A stretch of DNA of 64,000 nt from the NCBI RefSeq assembly GCF_010389155.1, contig NC_057764.1:6696001-6760000 (forward strand), given 5' to 3'. Position numbers and translations under genes: made by a program. Below the pieces are notes generated by a model. The model was not told the DNA's origin. It was given only the letters and a program-made list of their open reading frames with translations, and searched no databases. This document shows positions 1 to 12,536 of this stretch, one piece after another (positions within the stretch are counted from its first letter, which is position 1; every line of letters starts with the position of its first letter). The DNA is from Erigeron canadensis (lineage: Eukaryota; Streptophyta; Magnoliopsida; Asterales; Asteraceae).

Positions 1-400
1 GTATACATGAACCCTGCTATTTTTCTATTGTATAACAAAACCGGCTAAAGGTTTGATGTGGGCTGGCTAGGTGCATGAAAATGTAATAAACTATGCCCAA
101 AAAGTTATTGTATGCATGAACTTACAAAACCTCTATTATTGTATCAAGATTTTTATAATTTCTACTTTTTCATCAGTGATTGTGTTTTTTATTCATTTAT
201 TTGACATCATCATCATCAAGATATAGAGATCCGATTTTTTTTTATTCTTATGGTTCTAAATTCTGATGAATGTATGTAGTAAGAACTAGTTTCTTGACCC
301 CGACGGGACGTTGCCTGGGATCAACACTGCGTCATGCAAGCATTTATACATACAACAGTACCTAAAAGTTTGGACACTTAAAATTTACTATAGTTTAGTT

Positions 401-720
401 AAAAACCTTAAAATAAGAGATAGACAGTAAAGAAAAAAAATTGATGATTAAAGTTAGAAACCCAAAGTTAATTGATAAAAATTAAAAACTTTAAAACTAA
501 ACTATAATTAAGTTTGTATACAAAAAGTTGGACTAAAGTTAAAAAATCAATAAGTTAAGTGGTACAAATAAGTTAAAAGCGTTAATATAAGAGACAGAAG
601 AAAAAAATAAAAACAAATTGATGATTAAAGTTAAAATCAAAAGTTAATTGATAAAAATTAAAAACTTTAAAAGTAAATTATACTTGTATATAAAAAGTTA
701 GACTAAAGTGATAAAACCTA
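401..720. repeat. AT-rich imperfect tandem duplication, period about 175 bp
   Basis: Two diverged copies lie head to tail. Shared landmarks are ataagaga (413 and 587), ttgatgattaaagtta (441 and 618), and aattgataaaaattaaaaac followed by a run ending in aaaaagtt. The spacing is 174-177 bp. No coding content. Confidence 0.6.
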
Positions 721-1480
721 AAAGTTAAGTGATAAAAATAAGAAACTATAAAAATATATAATCGTTAAAAAAAAATGCAGAAAATGACAAAATAAGAATA
801 AGACAAAATTGCTGACGTCATGCTTTCATCAGCAGCTAAGAATTCACAAGGGTTACCGGCTAAGGGAATAGCAAGTCAATCGTGTATTCTATAACGTTTC
901 TGGATTTGTTCATGCATACAATAAACGTTCTGTAACTCATGCACATAATAATTTTTCGGCCTTAGTTGATTACATTTACGTGCACTTAACCCTTTAACTT
1001 ATGAAGATCGAGAGTAGTGATGGACTGGTGGTTCCAAATTTTCTGAATACAATAAAACAAACCTAAAGTTCGTGCACACAATAACTTTTTGAGATTAGTT
1101 AACTGCATTCCGGCGCACTTAGCCCAATAAAAAAAATATAATCAACCAGATCTAGATTATGAGATAACTAATATATTAGGGCATCCCCAATGGCATCAAC
1201 CTATCAATGACTTTTTATTATTTTCATACCACCAATTTATAATGTTAAATTAAGAATGTTAGATAAAGTTATATTAATATAATGTATTTATAAGTTGGTG
1301 TGAGTGTTTTTGAAAAAAAGTCTTTCATCAAATAGGTTAAGGATTCTCAATCTTTTGATGCAAAAAGTTGTCTTTCGCAATGGTAATAAGCCTTTCAATG
1401 ACTTATTAGCAAAAAAAAAAAAAAAAAGCTTTTGATCAACCCACCATTGTAGATGTTCTTATATCAACAATCAAATTGTA

Positions 1481-1513
1481 AGAACAGAGCTTTACCGACT
1501 GAGCTATATCCTT
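1481..1513 (-). other. tRNA-like 5' half (SINE or tRNA relic)
   Basis: On the minus strand the segment reads as the 5' half of a tRNA: a GGATATAGCTCAGTCGGTAA-type acceptor and D-arm with a good RNA polymerase III A box. No matching anticodon stem or B box follows, so it is not a working tRNA gene. A decayed tRNA-derived SINE head or a tRNA fragment are both possible. Confidence 0.3.
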
Positions 1514-1840
1514 CTGAGCTGAAAACTAACATACCATGTATTGTAAAAATAAATACTTTGGATTAGTTGTATTCACCATTATAGACTTTTAGTGAATCGC
1601 AATTATATAGGCCGCTCACCCATTTTAAGTTTACTTTCAAATGGGCCAATGCGTTTAGTTATTATTATACATATTATATTATATATATACTAAAAATTTA
1701 TGTAAATATACAAAGACTTTATGCGTGAAATATACAAGCATTTAAAGCAGATACTAATTTTAACTAAATTTCGTTTTAACCCCTAAATTTTAACCAAAAA
1801 TTTTTTTAACCCCTAAAATTTCTATTTTTTAACTTTTATC

Positions 1841-2769
1841 CTACATCAAAGTTTTCGCTTTTATTTTCGTGACACTAAACTTTTAGGTTCTCATGTTTTC
1901 CTCAAATAACTTTCACACAGTTACGAGTTTACTTTTAAATATTTGGTCTTTGATTATTTTCAGTTAGGTGCTTTATGCGTGTAATGTACAAGCTTTAACG
2001 TTATGCATAGAATATACAAGTTCTTATAGGACAATAAATTTTACGAATTTTCATTTTAACCTCTTAAACTTTCTATCTTTTAACTTTTGCCCCCATATTA
2101 AAGTTTTCGTTTTTATTTTCTTGATACTAAATTTTTGGGTTCTCATGTTTTCATCAACTAACTTTCACCATTTAGTTTTGACCTTTTTTATTCGTCTTTT
2201 TATATACATAACATTTTTAAATTTGTTCCACATCAAAGTTTTCGTTTTTATTTTTTTGACATTGATTTTTTGGGTTCTCATGTTTTCATCAAATAACTTT
2301 CACATGGTTACGATTTTACTTTTTAAACATTTGGTTTGACTATTTTTATCCATTTTTTTTATATATATATATAACGTTTTTAAATTTGCCTTACATCAAA
2401 GTTTTCATTTTTATTTTCTTGAAACTAAATGTTTGGATTCTCATTTATAATATACTAAAAAGCTATATGAGTGTACAAGTACGTTTTGCGTGTAATGTAC
2501 AAGTTTTCAATCTTTTAACTTTTGCCCCACATTAAAGTTTTCGATTTTATTTTCTTGACACTAAATTTTTGGGTTCTCATGTTTTCATCAAATAACTTTC
2601 ACCTGGTTACGATTTTACTTTTAAATATTTGGTTTTGACTATTTTACATAGCGTTTTTTAAATTTGCCTCACATCAAAGTTTTCGTTTTTATTTTCTTGC
2701 CACTGAATTATTGGGTTCCCATGTTTTCATTAAATAACTTTTACATGGTTACGATTTTTACTTTTTAGA
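1841..2769 (+). repeat. Diverged minisatellite (about six units) leading to a Helitron-like end
   Basis: About six copies of a 100-145 bp unit occur near 1841, 2093, 2228, 2390, 2525 and 2668. Each carries catcaaagttttcg, then ttttattttcttgacacta, gggttctcatgttttcatca and often ggttacgattttactttt. Some units are separated by a tatactaaaa / gtacaag spacer (near 1686 and 2449). The array runs directly into the hairpin terminus at 2778-2808, so it is probably the body of a non-autonomous Helitron. Confidence 0.65.
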
Positions 2770-2777
2770 AAGCATAT

Positions 2778-2808
2778 CCCGCGGCAATGCACGGGTACTA
2801 TAACTAGT
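2778..2808 (+). mobile_element. Helitron-like 3' terminus
   Basis: A CCCGC...GCACGGG hairpin is followed by a short AT stretch and CTAGT, matching the Helitron 3' pattern of a short hairpin before CTRRT. The next base is A rather than the T expected from insertion into an AT dinucleotide, so the exact boundary or family may differ. The 5' end is not certain. Confidence 0.45.
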
Positions 2809-3153
2809 ATATACTAAAAGAGTGACCCGGCACAAACCCCGATTCATTTTTTTTATTATAGTTATAATTAATTTCAAATTGAAAGTTATAAGAATCTATT
2901 AACTGTACCTGTCTTTTTATTTGAAAATGAGGCTTATGATATATTATATTAGATTTGTTTAGTTTGTGTGTTTTTCTTAATGTTTTTATGATTTTGTTGT
3001 TATCTTACTTTATATATTAAACATTTTTTTGTGTTATACATGATTTTGTTTATCTTTACAAGGTAATAATATTAAAATCATTTAATAAATATCACTTTTG
3101 ATGTTAATAGTTCAAAAAAAGAAACAACATTTTTTGTGTAAATATGTAACTTA

Positions 3154-3593
3154 TCTCTACTACATTATAAAGCATTTTCTGCCTCCAAAATTTCAACTTT
3201 CAACAAGTGAAAACTCTAATATATCCCTATCACTTATTCATAATACCTTAAAATAAATATCAACCACTCATTTTTTTTTCTCTTCTCAAATCTCAACCAC
3301 TCATTTTTTTCTCTCATCCATAAATTTCTCTAATTCATTCAAAATCTTTTATCTCAAAAACCGTAAATCGATAAATTATAAAAGTTATATGGATGTTCTT
3401 AAAATTATATGCTCTTTCATTAGAGATGTCATTCGATATACTTTCGACGAATTTTTAAATCCGAGGGTGGAACCCGTACGGCTTAGGCATTTGGTTATCA
3501 CACTCTATTACATATCAAACCTATGACCTATCACAACCTATGACCTATCACCCTACCATCTTACCGCCGCAACACGCGGGTACTTACTCTCGT
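3154..3593 (+). mobile_element. Short non-autonomous Helitron-like element
   Basis: Starts TCTCTACTAC directly after an A and ends CTCGT directly before a T, consistent with insertion between A and T. A GC hairpin (CCGCcgcaacacGCGG) lies about 12 bp before the end. The terminal pentamer is CTCGT, not strict CTRRT. The 440-bp body is AT-rich and has no coding content. Confidence 0.45.
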
Positions 3594-3636
3594 TTAAAAT
3601 ATTATATCTATATCTGTACTATCTAATAAAACAAAC

Positions 3637-3858
3637 TTGCTCTTTTTTTTCCCTTACATTTTTTGTCTTTTAAAAACCAAAAATACTCTTCTTCTTTATG
3701 TTATCTACTATATTTGAGTGAGAAAGTAGGTATTGATAGGGAAAGTATTGCTCTTTTTTTTCCCTTAAATTTTTTGTCTTTTAAAAACCAAAAATACTCT
3801 TCTTCTTTATGTTATCTATTATATTTGAGTGAGAAAGTAGGTATTGATAGGGAAAGTA
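3637..3858. repeat. 111-bp tandem duplication across an element/flank junction
   Basis: Segment 3637-3747 is repeated at 3748-3858 with few changes. The unit begins ttgctctttttttt, runs through flanking DNA, includes the cttta target-site copy, and continues into the first ~48 bp of the outer LTR. The duplication must therefore postdate insertion of the outer LTR element. Confidence 0.85.
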
Positions 3859-4143
3859 GGTATTGGTAGGGAAAGTAGGTATTGATGGGGAAAGTAGGTA
3901 TTGGTAGGAAAAGTAGGTATTGGTGGAAAAAGTAGGTATTAGTGGGGAAAGTAGGTATTGGTAGAGAAAGTAGGTAAATGAGAGAGAAAGTAGGTATTAA
4001 TATAGAATTAGATTTTATATATATGAAAGAGTTAATTACAAATGAGGGTGGAAGGAGATATTTATACATTTCACTAATTAACATTAACACTCCTTTCACT
4101 AATATAATTTTACAATTAAACACCATAAATTATAAAGCTAACA
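3810..4143 (-). repeat. 3' LTR of outer element (334 bp)
   Basis: Direct repeat of 7436-7632 plus 20051-20111. It begins TGTTATCTAT and ends GCTAACA as read on the plus strand. It is 76 bp longer than its partner, exactly four 19-bp units. A minus-strand TATA-like stretch (tatatataaaa) lies near 4010-4022. Confidence 0.9.
3831..3976. repeat. 19-bp minisatellite inside the LTR (seven units)
   Basis: The unit is close to gaaagtaggtattggtagg. About seven units stand in this LTR against three in the partner LTR (about 7459-7520). The two copies were identical at insertion, so the array has gained or lost four units since. Confidence 0.85.
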
Positions 4144-4154
4144 ATCTCCCCCTT
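4144..4154 (-). other. Polypurine tract of outer element
   Basis: Reads AAGGGGGAGAT on the minus strand, directly inside the 3' LTR. This is the expected site for priming plus-strand synthesis. Confidence 0.75.
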
Positions 4155-7100
4155 GGTGTTGAATTGTAACTGATGCATCGTCTTCGGTCTTTAAAAATAA
4201 ACATGATGAGCCCATTTGTTGAAAATATTCAATGTTGAGTGGACTTTGAAGCTTTCTCATTGTCTTCAATGTCTTGTATCAGCCTTGATTTTGAATCTTC
4301 TCAACAATCATATACATTTGACTATGACTCTCTAAATCTTGATCTTCTCTTGCAACTTTGAATACTTTTGGAAGCATCTTTGAAATCTTGGTAACTTTTG
4401 AGCTTTGACTACTTGAACTTTTGAATGTTGATTTCAACTTGATGTTGCTTGGAGAAGTAACTTGAATCTTTGAGTAGAGTGCAGAAGCTTGGTTTTGACT
4501 TTGAATTCTTTGAGTTCTTATGTTGTGCGGAAGCTGGGTTATCATTAAATTCTCTTGGCAATGCGGAAGCTTGCTTTTGGAAGGTGGAAATTTGGTTTGA
4601 CTTTAAAACTTACATTTCTTGATCTAACTTTTCATCGAATCAACAATCATCATGGAGCATTTTATCCCTTGATCAATTAATTCTTGCTCCCCCTCAAACA
4701 AACAACTATCTCAGAGCAACTTATCATTTCAATGATTTATCTTCAACTTCTAGCTCCCCATCAAACAAACAATCATTTCAGAACATTTTTATTAACTAAG
4801 CAATTGATGAGTTCACTCTTGCTCCCCCTTAAATGAACAATCTCTTTTCAATCTCAAACTCTTCTCATCATTGAACAATGCTCATTTTTCTAACAACACT
4901 TTATATTATCTATCATGTACTTTCCCAAAACTAAAAACATCTTGAATTTTATCTTTTTAAAATCAATCTTTCAACTTTCTCGAAACAATCTTTCAACTTG
5001 TAAAGATAATTATTCACTCCCTTCACCTAAACTAATGATCCTTTGAATAACCAAACAAAAACAATTATCATCAATCAAGTATCAATAAATCAAACTCTAC
5101 CTATAACCTTGAATTCTATCTATCAATCATTTACCCATTTCTCCCCCTTATGATGAATATGTGAAACGTGTTCATCATACAATAATGATTGATAGCATAA
5201 ACGGTATATGGTGTTTGTGTTCTTTGTGTTTGTGTAAAGAGAAATGAAAACCGGATGAGAATGATCCGTTAACACAACCAAAAATCAAAAAGATTAATGG
5301 TGTGGCCTAAAAATATAATGACTATTTTTAGGACTTCCCATTATCGTCGAGAAATGCACAAAGCTTATCTCTAAATGGTTCAGTCTATGGCTTCTCAACC
5401 AATAGATTGCTTTAAAGAATGTAGAACATGGTCAGTGTCACAAAGGCGTATCGATAACCATGTTTAACTTTCCTCAAAGACTTTGGGAAATAAATAAATC
5501 CGAGGTCACATAGACTTCTCGTTAACTCGACAAATTCATAAAATGAAAATGTGAGACCTACATTCAACGTTGAAAAAGATGTTAGCATTGGTAGGATTTC
5601 CATTCGATCATCGTGGAATATCAAAAATATGATATCACTACGAATGTTCCGGCAATATCACAAAGATATGCAATGTCACAAAAACATATAAATATTCGAT
5701 GTGTCCTAGGAAAAGAATGTATCAAAGCATGATATATCAACAAATTCTAGACTCAATAAGTGATCAAATAAAGTCGGGGACCGGAGCAGAGTGTCTCCCT
5801 TTTTCAATATCAACATTTTCCAAATGAAGAGTCGATAGAAATGTGAAAATCTCCGTGCAAATGAAACAAGTATTTGTTAAGAAATACTTGAGTGGCTAGT
5901 TAAAGATGTGCATTGCTTCACTGGGTCCATGAAGTCTTATTCAATATCGAGAAATCAACAAATGAAATCCGATAGGAACGTGTTGACCCGACTTTTGAAA
6001 ATTTCGATGAGGGCTTTTATTTGTTTTAGCCCTTTCTCACATCATTATTTCACCGTAACCTCTCACTTTTCGACTACTCCCTTATGTCCTATTTGCACAA
6101 ACGACATCATCACTCAAAAAACCCTTAGAATCTAAAATTGAGAATTTAACTCCGGGGTTAGATCTCATCGGCGATGACAAGATCATGGAGTATTTATGAG
6201 TAGCCTAAACTCTCATGTGCAAATCTAACACCGAACTTCAATAAAGATGATCGAAATGGTTTGAAAATAATCCAAAGTGTTCAAAAAATCGCCAACGAGT
6301 TTGATCACTCGGAAGTTTTGGTTTAATAAACAAACTCCCCCTAAATATATGCATGATTTGAACAAAGTGTTTGCATATAAGGGGTGAGTAAAAGGTTTTG
6401 AAGTTTCGCACAAATATTAAAAATGAGACTACAAAGGTAGTACACAAAGGCGTTCGATACCTTGCATCTCATCCTAATACTTATGAAAAACTAAAAGACA
6501 AGATATATAAAACAAATGATGAAAAGAGAAAATATGTTTGGATTTTTCTGAAATAAGAAAATAAAAAACTTTTTGTATTTTTCTAAAAATAAGAAAGTGA
6601 AAATCGTTTTGAATTTTTTTTTTAAAATTAAGAAATTACAAAAACGGTTTTAGCACGGTTTATACACTGATGTGTGCATAAGCCATTATTCATCAAATCA
6701 CTTAGAAATCACTTTTGGAACCCACTTGAGATTGGGTCCAATGGTTTTTGAATTTTTAAAAGACCAAATGTAAGTCTCATTGATTTGATGAATCGAAGTT
6801 GCATTCCATGGAGAACTAAAACCCGGTCCGATCTAAGTTCGCCGGAAAACTCACCTACTCGCCGGAAAACTCAACCATCATCAAAAATCACCAAATCGAA
6901 AAACTGAAACTATCACCGTGTTCAGAATAATATCGCGAACAAAACCTGATAACTGTATGAATGAATCGTTGAAGAACACCGAAGAAATCGAAGAGAAAAT
7001 TTGTGGGCGATATTTCCGAGGTGAATACACGATGAACAATGAAAAACCAGATCTAAAAAAATAGAGAAACTCTTTTGTTTTTGTTTTTTTTTATATTAAT

Positions 7101-7421
7101 TATTGAAATTGTTATTAGTGGAATCTGCTCTTGAAATCATCACGTGAAACTATTGTTGCAAAAACGAAACACACAACTATTGACTTTTTTTTTTGATTAA
7201 TATGAATTGAAATCTAGAAATCATGGAAATTTTGAACTGAAAATCGAAATTAATCACGGATTAATTAATATTACCACAAATCCACACACAATCGATACTC
7301 AGAAACACGAATCAGCTTATAATCCATCAATAACAGAAAAGCAGATCTAATAATAAAATTTGATAAATAAGCTCAAATTTGGTAAAATCAAATCACGGAT
7401 TAGGTTGATCTACTCCCATAG
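4155..7421 (-). other. Non-coding internal region of outer element
   Basis: About 3.3 kb with no open frame resembling gag, protease, integrase or reverse transcriptase on either strand. There are small local repeats, such as gcggaagct near 4490-4570 and cgccggaaaactcac twice near 6840-6870. Having LTRs, PBS and PPT but no genes is typical of large non-autonomous (LARD-like) elements. I see no captured host gene. Confidence 0.6.
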
Positions 7422-7433
7422 GCTCTGATACCA
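7422..7433 (-). other. Primer binding site of outer element (initiator tRNA-Met)
   Basis: TGGTATCAGAGC on the minus strand, two bases inside the 5' LTR. This is the standard initiator-Met PBS of plant Copia elements. Confidence 0.85.
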
Positions 7434-7435
7434 AT

Positions 7436-7632
7436 TGTTATCTATTATATTTGAGTGAGATTATAGGTATTGATGAGGAAAGTAGGTATTGGTGGGGAAA
7501 ATAGGTATTGGTAGGGAAATTAGGTAAATGAGAGAGAAAGTAGGTATTAATGTAGAATAAGATTTTATATATATGAAAGAGTTAATTACAAATGAGGGTG
7601 GAAGGAGATATTTATACATTTCACTAATTAAC
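7436..7632 (-). repeat. 5' LTR of outer element, first part
   Basis: Matches 3810 onward, but with three 19-bp units. It stops at ttaac (7628-7632), the target duplication of the inner Copia, and resumes after 20050. Confidence 0.9.
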
Positions 7633-8607
7633 TGTAAGTCCCAACTATTACTAGATGGGTGCTGAAGACACCTCTATGTCGATGGTGAGTGAACTTTGCA
7701 ACACAATCAATTAATCTAGATATGACCAGTTTAGATTGATTGTGTACCAGGTTAACTGGAGTAAATGTATTAAGGTGACAGAATACGTAAATTAATACAA
7801 TGCAATAATATAAATGTCAAGTATATAAATTGGTGAGACAATATGTAATTTTCAAGTGTATTTTATTTATTGATTGTTTAAATAAAATATAAGGTTGTTG
7901 CGGAACCAAGATAATACATGAATGTAAATATCCTAACAACCCATGAATTACAATTGATCTAAACTTGGAAATTCTCCTAAACAATCGAAACACTTAAAGT
8001 TGTGAAATGTTCCTTTTTGCGATTGAGAGAATGTTGCACAAGTTCACCAATATTGCAGAATATATGTATTTGCAAAGTTGTTGAAAAAGCTTGTGCAGCG
8101 ACCTCTATTTATAGTCGAAGATTGAGCATGGGGATCTCAACTTCGACGTACAAATATGGTTGACAGCACACAAAAGTATTGTTTAAATAATCCTTTGTGT
8201 GTGCTAAATAAAGTAAGACAAAAGGCTACTTTATTCAACCACTCTACATCTTTGCACCTTTATCCAGGAACAATACCATTGTCCGGTTAAAAGAATGTAG
8301 AGTAAAAAGGTCCTCCTCGTAATCAGTGTAAAACTTTGTAAGAGCATTTACACTGGAGGATTCTCCAGTTGATTGATCTGGTAGATTGTCAACTGGGCTT
8401 CGCTTCCATTGCCAATCTCTGTCTTCCATTTGTTGTCTTTGACTTCAACTGGAAGGTCTTCAGATTCTAGTCTTCAGATCTCAACTGGAGGAAGTCATCA
8501 GTTGCTAAACCTGTACAATGCAACTGGACTTCTAATATTTCGGACAATTCTGCATGCTCTCCAGATGTCGCTGGAGAGCTCCAGTTTAGCTTAAACTGGA
8601 CCTAACA
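7633..8607 (-). repeat. 3' LTR of inner Copia (975 bp)
   Basis: TGTAAGTCCC...CCTAACA as read on the plus strand, near-identical to 19071-20045. The end next to the PPT is rich in short inverted repeats: CCAGTTTA-gct-TAAACTGG at 8581-8599, and TCTCCAG...CTGGAGA just before it. A minus-strand TATA box (CTATAAATAG) lies near 8104-8115. Confidence 0.95.
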
Positions 8608-8608
8608 A

Positions 8609-8618
8609 ATTCCCCCTA
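8609..8618 (-). other. Polypurine tract of inner Copia
   Basis: Reads TTAGGGGGAA on the minus strand, one base inside the 3' LTR. Confidence 0.75.
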
Positions 8619-8880
8619 ATTGTCCTGAAATATTGCCAAGTATTTCAAACTTGTTTCTATACAAGTTTAAGTTTGAAATACTTGAGTTTGATAAAACATA
8701 TTAAGTTTCCAAGACATTTTTATAGATCATCAAATGTCTTGGATTTTGTTTTAATTGATTGTAGATCTTATCAGATATCTTACTTGTGAGTTACATTCTG
8801 GCAACTTGTATATACACAACATTTACAAAGAAGTTACAAGAAAGTAAACAAAATTACAAGCAGATAGATAGAAGGAAAAC

Positions 8881-11800
8881 TTAAATAGATGGCCCTTCAC
8901 CAGTTTTCCTTCTTTTTGTAACTGATGAAATTGGCTGTGTGTCCTCAAGATCAAGGCCTAATCTTTCCTCAATGTTTTCCTTGAACTTGATAAGATTTTG
9001 CAATACGTATTCCCAGCCCTTTTCAACCTTGTTCTTCCTCTGCCTCCCTTCCAGCAGCCTCAACATCTCTACATGCTCAGAATGACCATACTGATGGACA
9101 TCCGGGTTCTCAGTCGTTCTCTTAGGTCCACTAAAGTATTATACCTCAACAACAAAATGCTTAGCACCAGGCTTGATCGAAACTTTAATATCAGTAATCT
9201 TACCTCTATTGTGCCTTCGACGCTGTACATCAGACAAATATGTGCGAGCCTCAGATTCATTTGTCAGTTTAATCTTGCTCGTGCTCAGCTTTTGAGTAGC
9301 AGCTCGAATATCATCAGTTGTGGGTTCAGATGGTTCTACCCAAGTCCTTAGATTTGCATCCCTTGGCAAAGCCTTTTGTTTTCTTCCTTTGGACTTGGGT
9401 GGATTCAACACTTTGGTGATCGCCTTCTTTACCTGCTCAGTTCTCTTGAGAATCCCTTCAGACCTAATCTCTCTGGCCTTTTCCACCGACACATTCAAAC
9501 ACTTGGCATCCAGTTCAGCCTCATCATCCTGATAGTGTTTGTCCAGTTCAACTTCAAGCATCTCCTTCAGTGCATTGACTATCCTTGGATCTTTTTTGAT
9601 TTTTTTGTATTCAACAAGTGTCAAGCCAAGGAGTTGAGCATCAGTAATATCAACAAGAGGGGTTGGAAGATTTTTTCTTGATTCAAATTGGTTTACTTTC
9701 ATCTATTTCTTCCTTTCCTTGACCAGGTATCCCACTCTTACTAACTTCTGACTGTCGCTTTCAGTAACTGGAGGCAACAAATCAACATTGCCAGTTTCCA
9801 ACATGGGTGCATCGGTGGCCGGTTCCATAGATTCATCAGCAATGGCCTTTCCCTTATCAACACTCCCCTTCACCACATCATCAAACACTTCAAACACCTG
9901 CTCACCAGTCTCAGTACTGGTAGCAACCACCATCTCCTTCCCTTTACCTGAAGTCTCCACAAGAGTGCGAGGGGCATGAACAGACCTTTCCCCCTTGGCA
10001 GCATCTAGTCCTTGCCTGATAGCATCAAAATCGGCATGACTGGAGGGCAAGCGATCTAGAGGCTGCCATGATTGCATTGTCTTGCACTCTTTGAATACTC
10101 CACAGATCATGCGAACTGTCCTCCACAGATGATTGATCTCCTGAGACTGAGTCATAACGTTTCCACTTGTTTGCTCTTGACTCCTTAAGATTTGTTTGAG
10201 TATGGAGAGATCATCTGGAGAAAGCCCAGTTGCAGGGACTTCCTTAACTCCTTCAGGAACAACCTCCCTTCCTTTGCCAACTTCAGTGGTTAGATCAGAT
10301 ATAGCAATTGAGTGTTCAGACACTTTGCTGGCCAGCGTATCCAGACTGCACCTCAACCGATCAATCTCAGATGTAATTGGAGTGAGATCGACCTGGGGCG
10401 CTGCAATCTTGGTGATCTCAGACATCACCTTTTCGATCAAGTTATTCTCACTGGCAGCCAAAGTTTTTTCGATATTAAGACCCACTGAAGAGGCCAACTG
10501 ACTTCCAAGCTCCGTCACATCTAGGCCAGGTTTGTTACACAGCTCTTGCACCTGCCTTTCCAGATTTTTAATATCAACCTCTGATGATCTAACAATACTG
10601 TTCAGCAGGTTGGATATTGAAGATGTGACTCCAGATTGAGTCAGTGCGAATGTCTCCCTTAAAGATGTTGCCAGTTGGTTGGAGGATTCCACTAACTCGT
10701 TCAGCTTGCCAAACACCAAGTCCTCATTGGCAGAGAACTTGTTGATCCCCAGGTCAACCACTTTAATATTTTGCAAATGATCCTTTTGGTACCTGGAGAG
10801 GGACTTGGTGTTTTTATCAAGTGTCTTTTGAATCTCTTCCACCCAGCCCTGAAAGCTACAGGTGCAACTGGACGAGGTATGACAATATCTGGTTCTCCAG
10901 TTGCAGTAGCGTCAGTTGATAGAAGAGGAGGGGTTGTAGAAATGAAGGGAAAAGATTCAATTTGTCGTTCATGCTGAGAATGCTCAGGTGTGAATGACGG
11001 CAACGGTGGTGTTAGGATGTGTCTATTTCTAGGCACACCCATAGAAGAAAGTAGTTGGCGAGAGGCGAATATAGGAGGTATATCTAAGCTTTGTAAATTT
11101 GTTGAAGAAACTGAAACATGTGGTTCTTGGGGTTGACCAAGGAGAGAAGGGAGCTGATCAAGTACAGTTGCATCAGCCATCTCCTGGTCAGATTCAGTCT
11201 CAGATGAGTCCGAAGACTCAAGCTGAAACTCACCCTCATTTATGCCAAGATCCATAAATGTTGGGGGTGGCTGAACAAGTTGTTCAGACTCCTGATGACC
11301 AGTTTGAGTAGCCTCAATGGTTTCATCAGTTAAGGGATCCGTTGCCAAGGCATCTTCTCCCTGGACAGAGGTAACTGGTGCCTCAACTACAACTGCTCTA
11401 TCCTCAGTTGCAATATCACTGGCTGCAGCTTCAGAGACCACAGTCACAGGTTGTGACTGGTCAGATGTAGCAAGTCCTGATCTGGATCTCCTTCTGCTTT
11501 TGGAAGATCTCCTTGCTTTAGGAACCGCCTGGACTCCAGCTTCTGCCACAGTCACAACACCGGCAAACGAACTGGTGGGTTCCTCATATTTTGAGGCCCG
11601 CCCAGTTGCCTTTCTGACTCACCAGATGGTGGTGCATCAGTTCGAGAGAATGCAAAAATCATTCTCGGGGAAATCTGGACTTCATCAGAAGTGGACACCA
11701 GATTGTCCAGATTCCTTAAAAGTTCTGGCACAGAGAACAAGGATTGTGTATTGTTATATTCTTCTCTGCCCAGAATATGAATGAAACAGAGGGACAAAAA

Positions 11801-12536
11801 TCTTGAGAAGGGGACACAAGGACCCCTGTTGCCTTTCAACTTAAACACCAGGCTTCTGAACAGGATACCAGCAAAATCCACCCTCAGTCCATTCCAAAGG
11901 CAATAAGCCATCTCTGCCTGGAAGGAGTTTATCTGGTCCAATCCACCAGAACTCCCTCCCAAACTTTCCACCAAGTGGACCATAAAGAACTTTCAGGATG
12001 GTGAAAGCCCTCTCATAGTAGTGGACCCCTTGGTCTTCAAAACATCCCCCTCCATCATCTCCTTATTCCCCATGTCAAGGAAGACTTGACGAAAATTTAT
12101 ATTGGAGGGAATCACCACTGGACTTTCATTATGTCTCCAGTAGTTGAGGTTAAGGGCTTCCCTCATTGTTTTAGCGATGATGGTACACGGGACTGACCCA
12201 TCCTTTAAAGAAAAGGAGATGGATGAGCAGTCCTCTGAAAGAGAAGCAGTGTACCAGAACTCGCACAAGTAGTCGTGAAACAGCTTGTTTGGGTTCAAAG
12301 AGAAAGCATCGCTGAGGGGAGAAATCCGAAGAAAGGATTGGATTTTCCCTATGAGAGAGTCAGCGGCCTGGTGCCCTTGAAGAGATGCCATTGGATTATT
12401 TGGATTTAATTTGATAAGTTTAGAACTAATGGGAGCACCAGTGGCACGAGTAACATTTTTGTGATGGAGTATACTCAGTGGTGAGTAAATTCACATCACG
12501 AGAACGAGATGAAGAAGAAGATGATTTAGGAGCCAT
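8881..12536 (-). pseudogene. Extra ORF downstream of pol (aORF / env-like), disrupted
   Basis: A long reading frame on the same strand as gag-pol, starting at an ATG at 12536 (MAPKSSSSSSRSRD) and ending at 8881, roughly 1200 codons if unbroken. It is interrupted by stops near 11993, 9703 and 9139 and by frame changes near 12460 (A run), 11600 and 10845. The first third holds a compact region with FWYTASLSED and FSLKDGSVPC. The middle is Ser/Thr/Pro/Glu-rich with a basic SRRRSRSG patch. The last third (10840-9700) looks like heptad-rich coiled coil. No clear membrane segment is visible. SIRE-type Copia elements carry an envelope-like ORF in this place, but I cannot assign a function. It differs from most aORFs in having its own TATA-like box. 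Confidence 0.7.

Larger units (their letters stand above)
1..1840. other. AT-rich non-coding stretch, no gene
   Basis: No reading frame here resembles a known protein. The sequence is AT-rich with many poly-A and poly-T runs. It holds one imperfect tandem duplication near 401-720 and a tRNA-like scrap near 1481-1513, both listed separately. I see no other structure. Confidence 0.6.

Noticed and set aside
3831..3976. Regular 19-bp repeats, possible CRISPR-like array
   Set aside because: The units are contiguous without spacers, vary in sequence and lie in an LTR of a plant genome.
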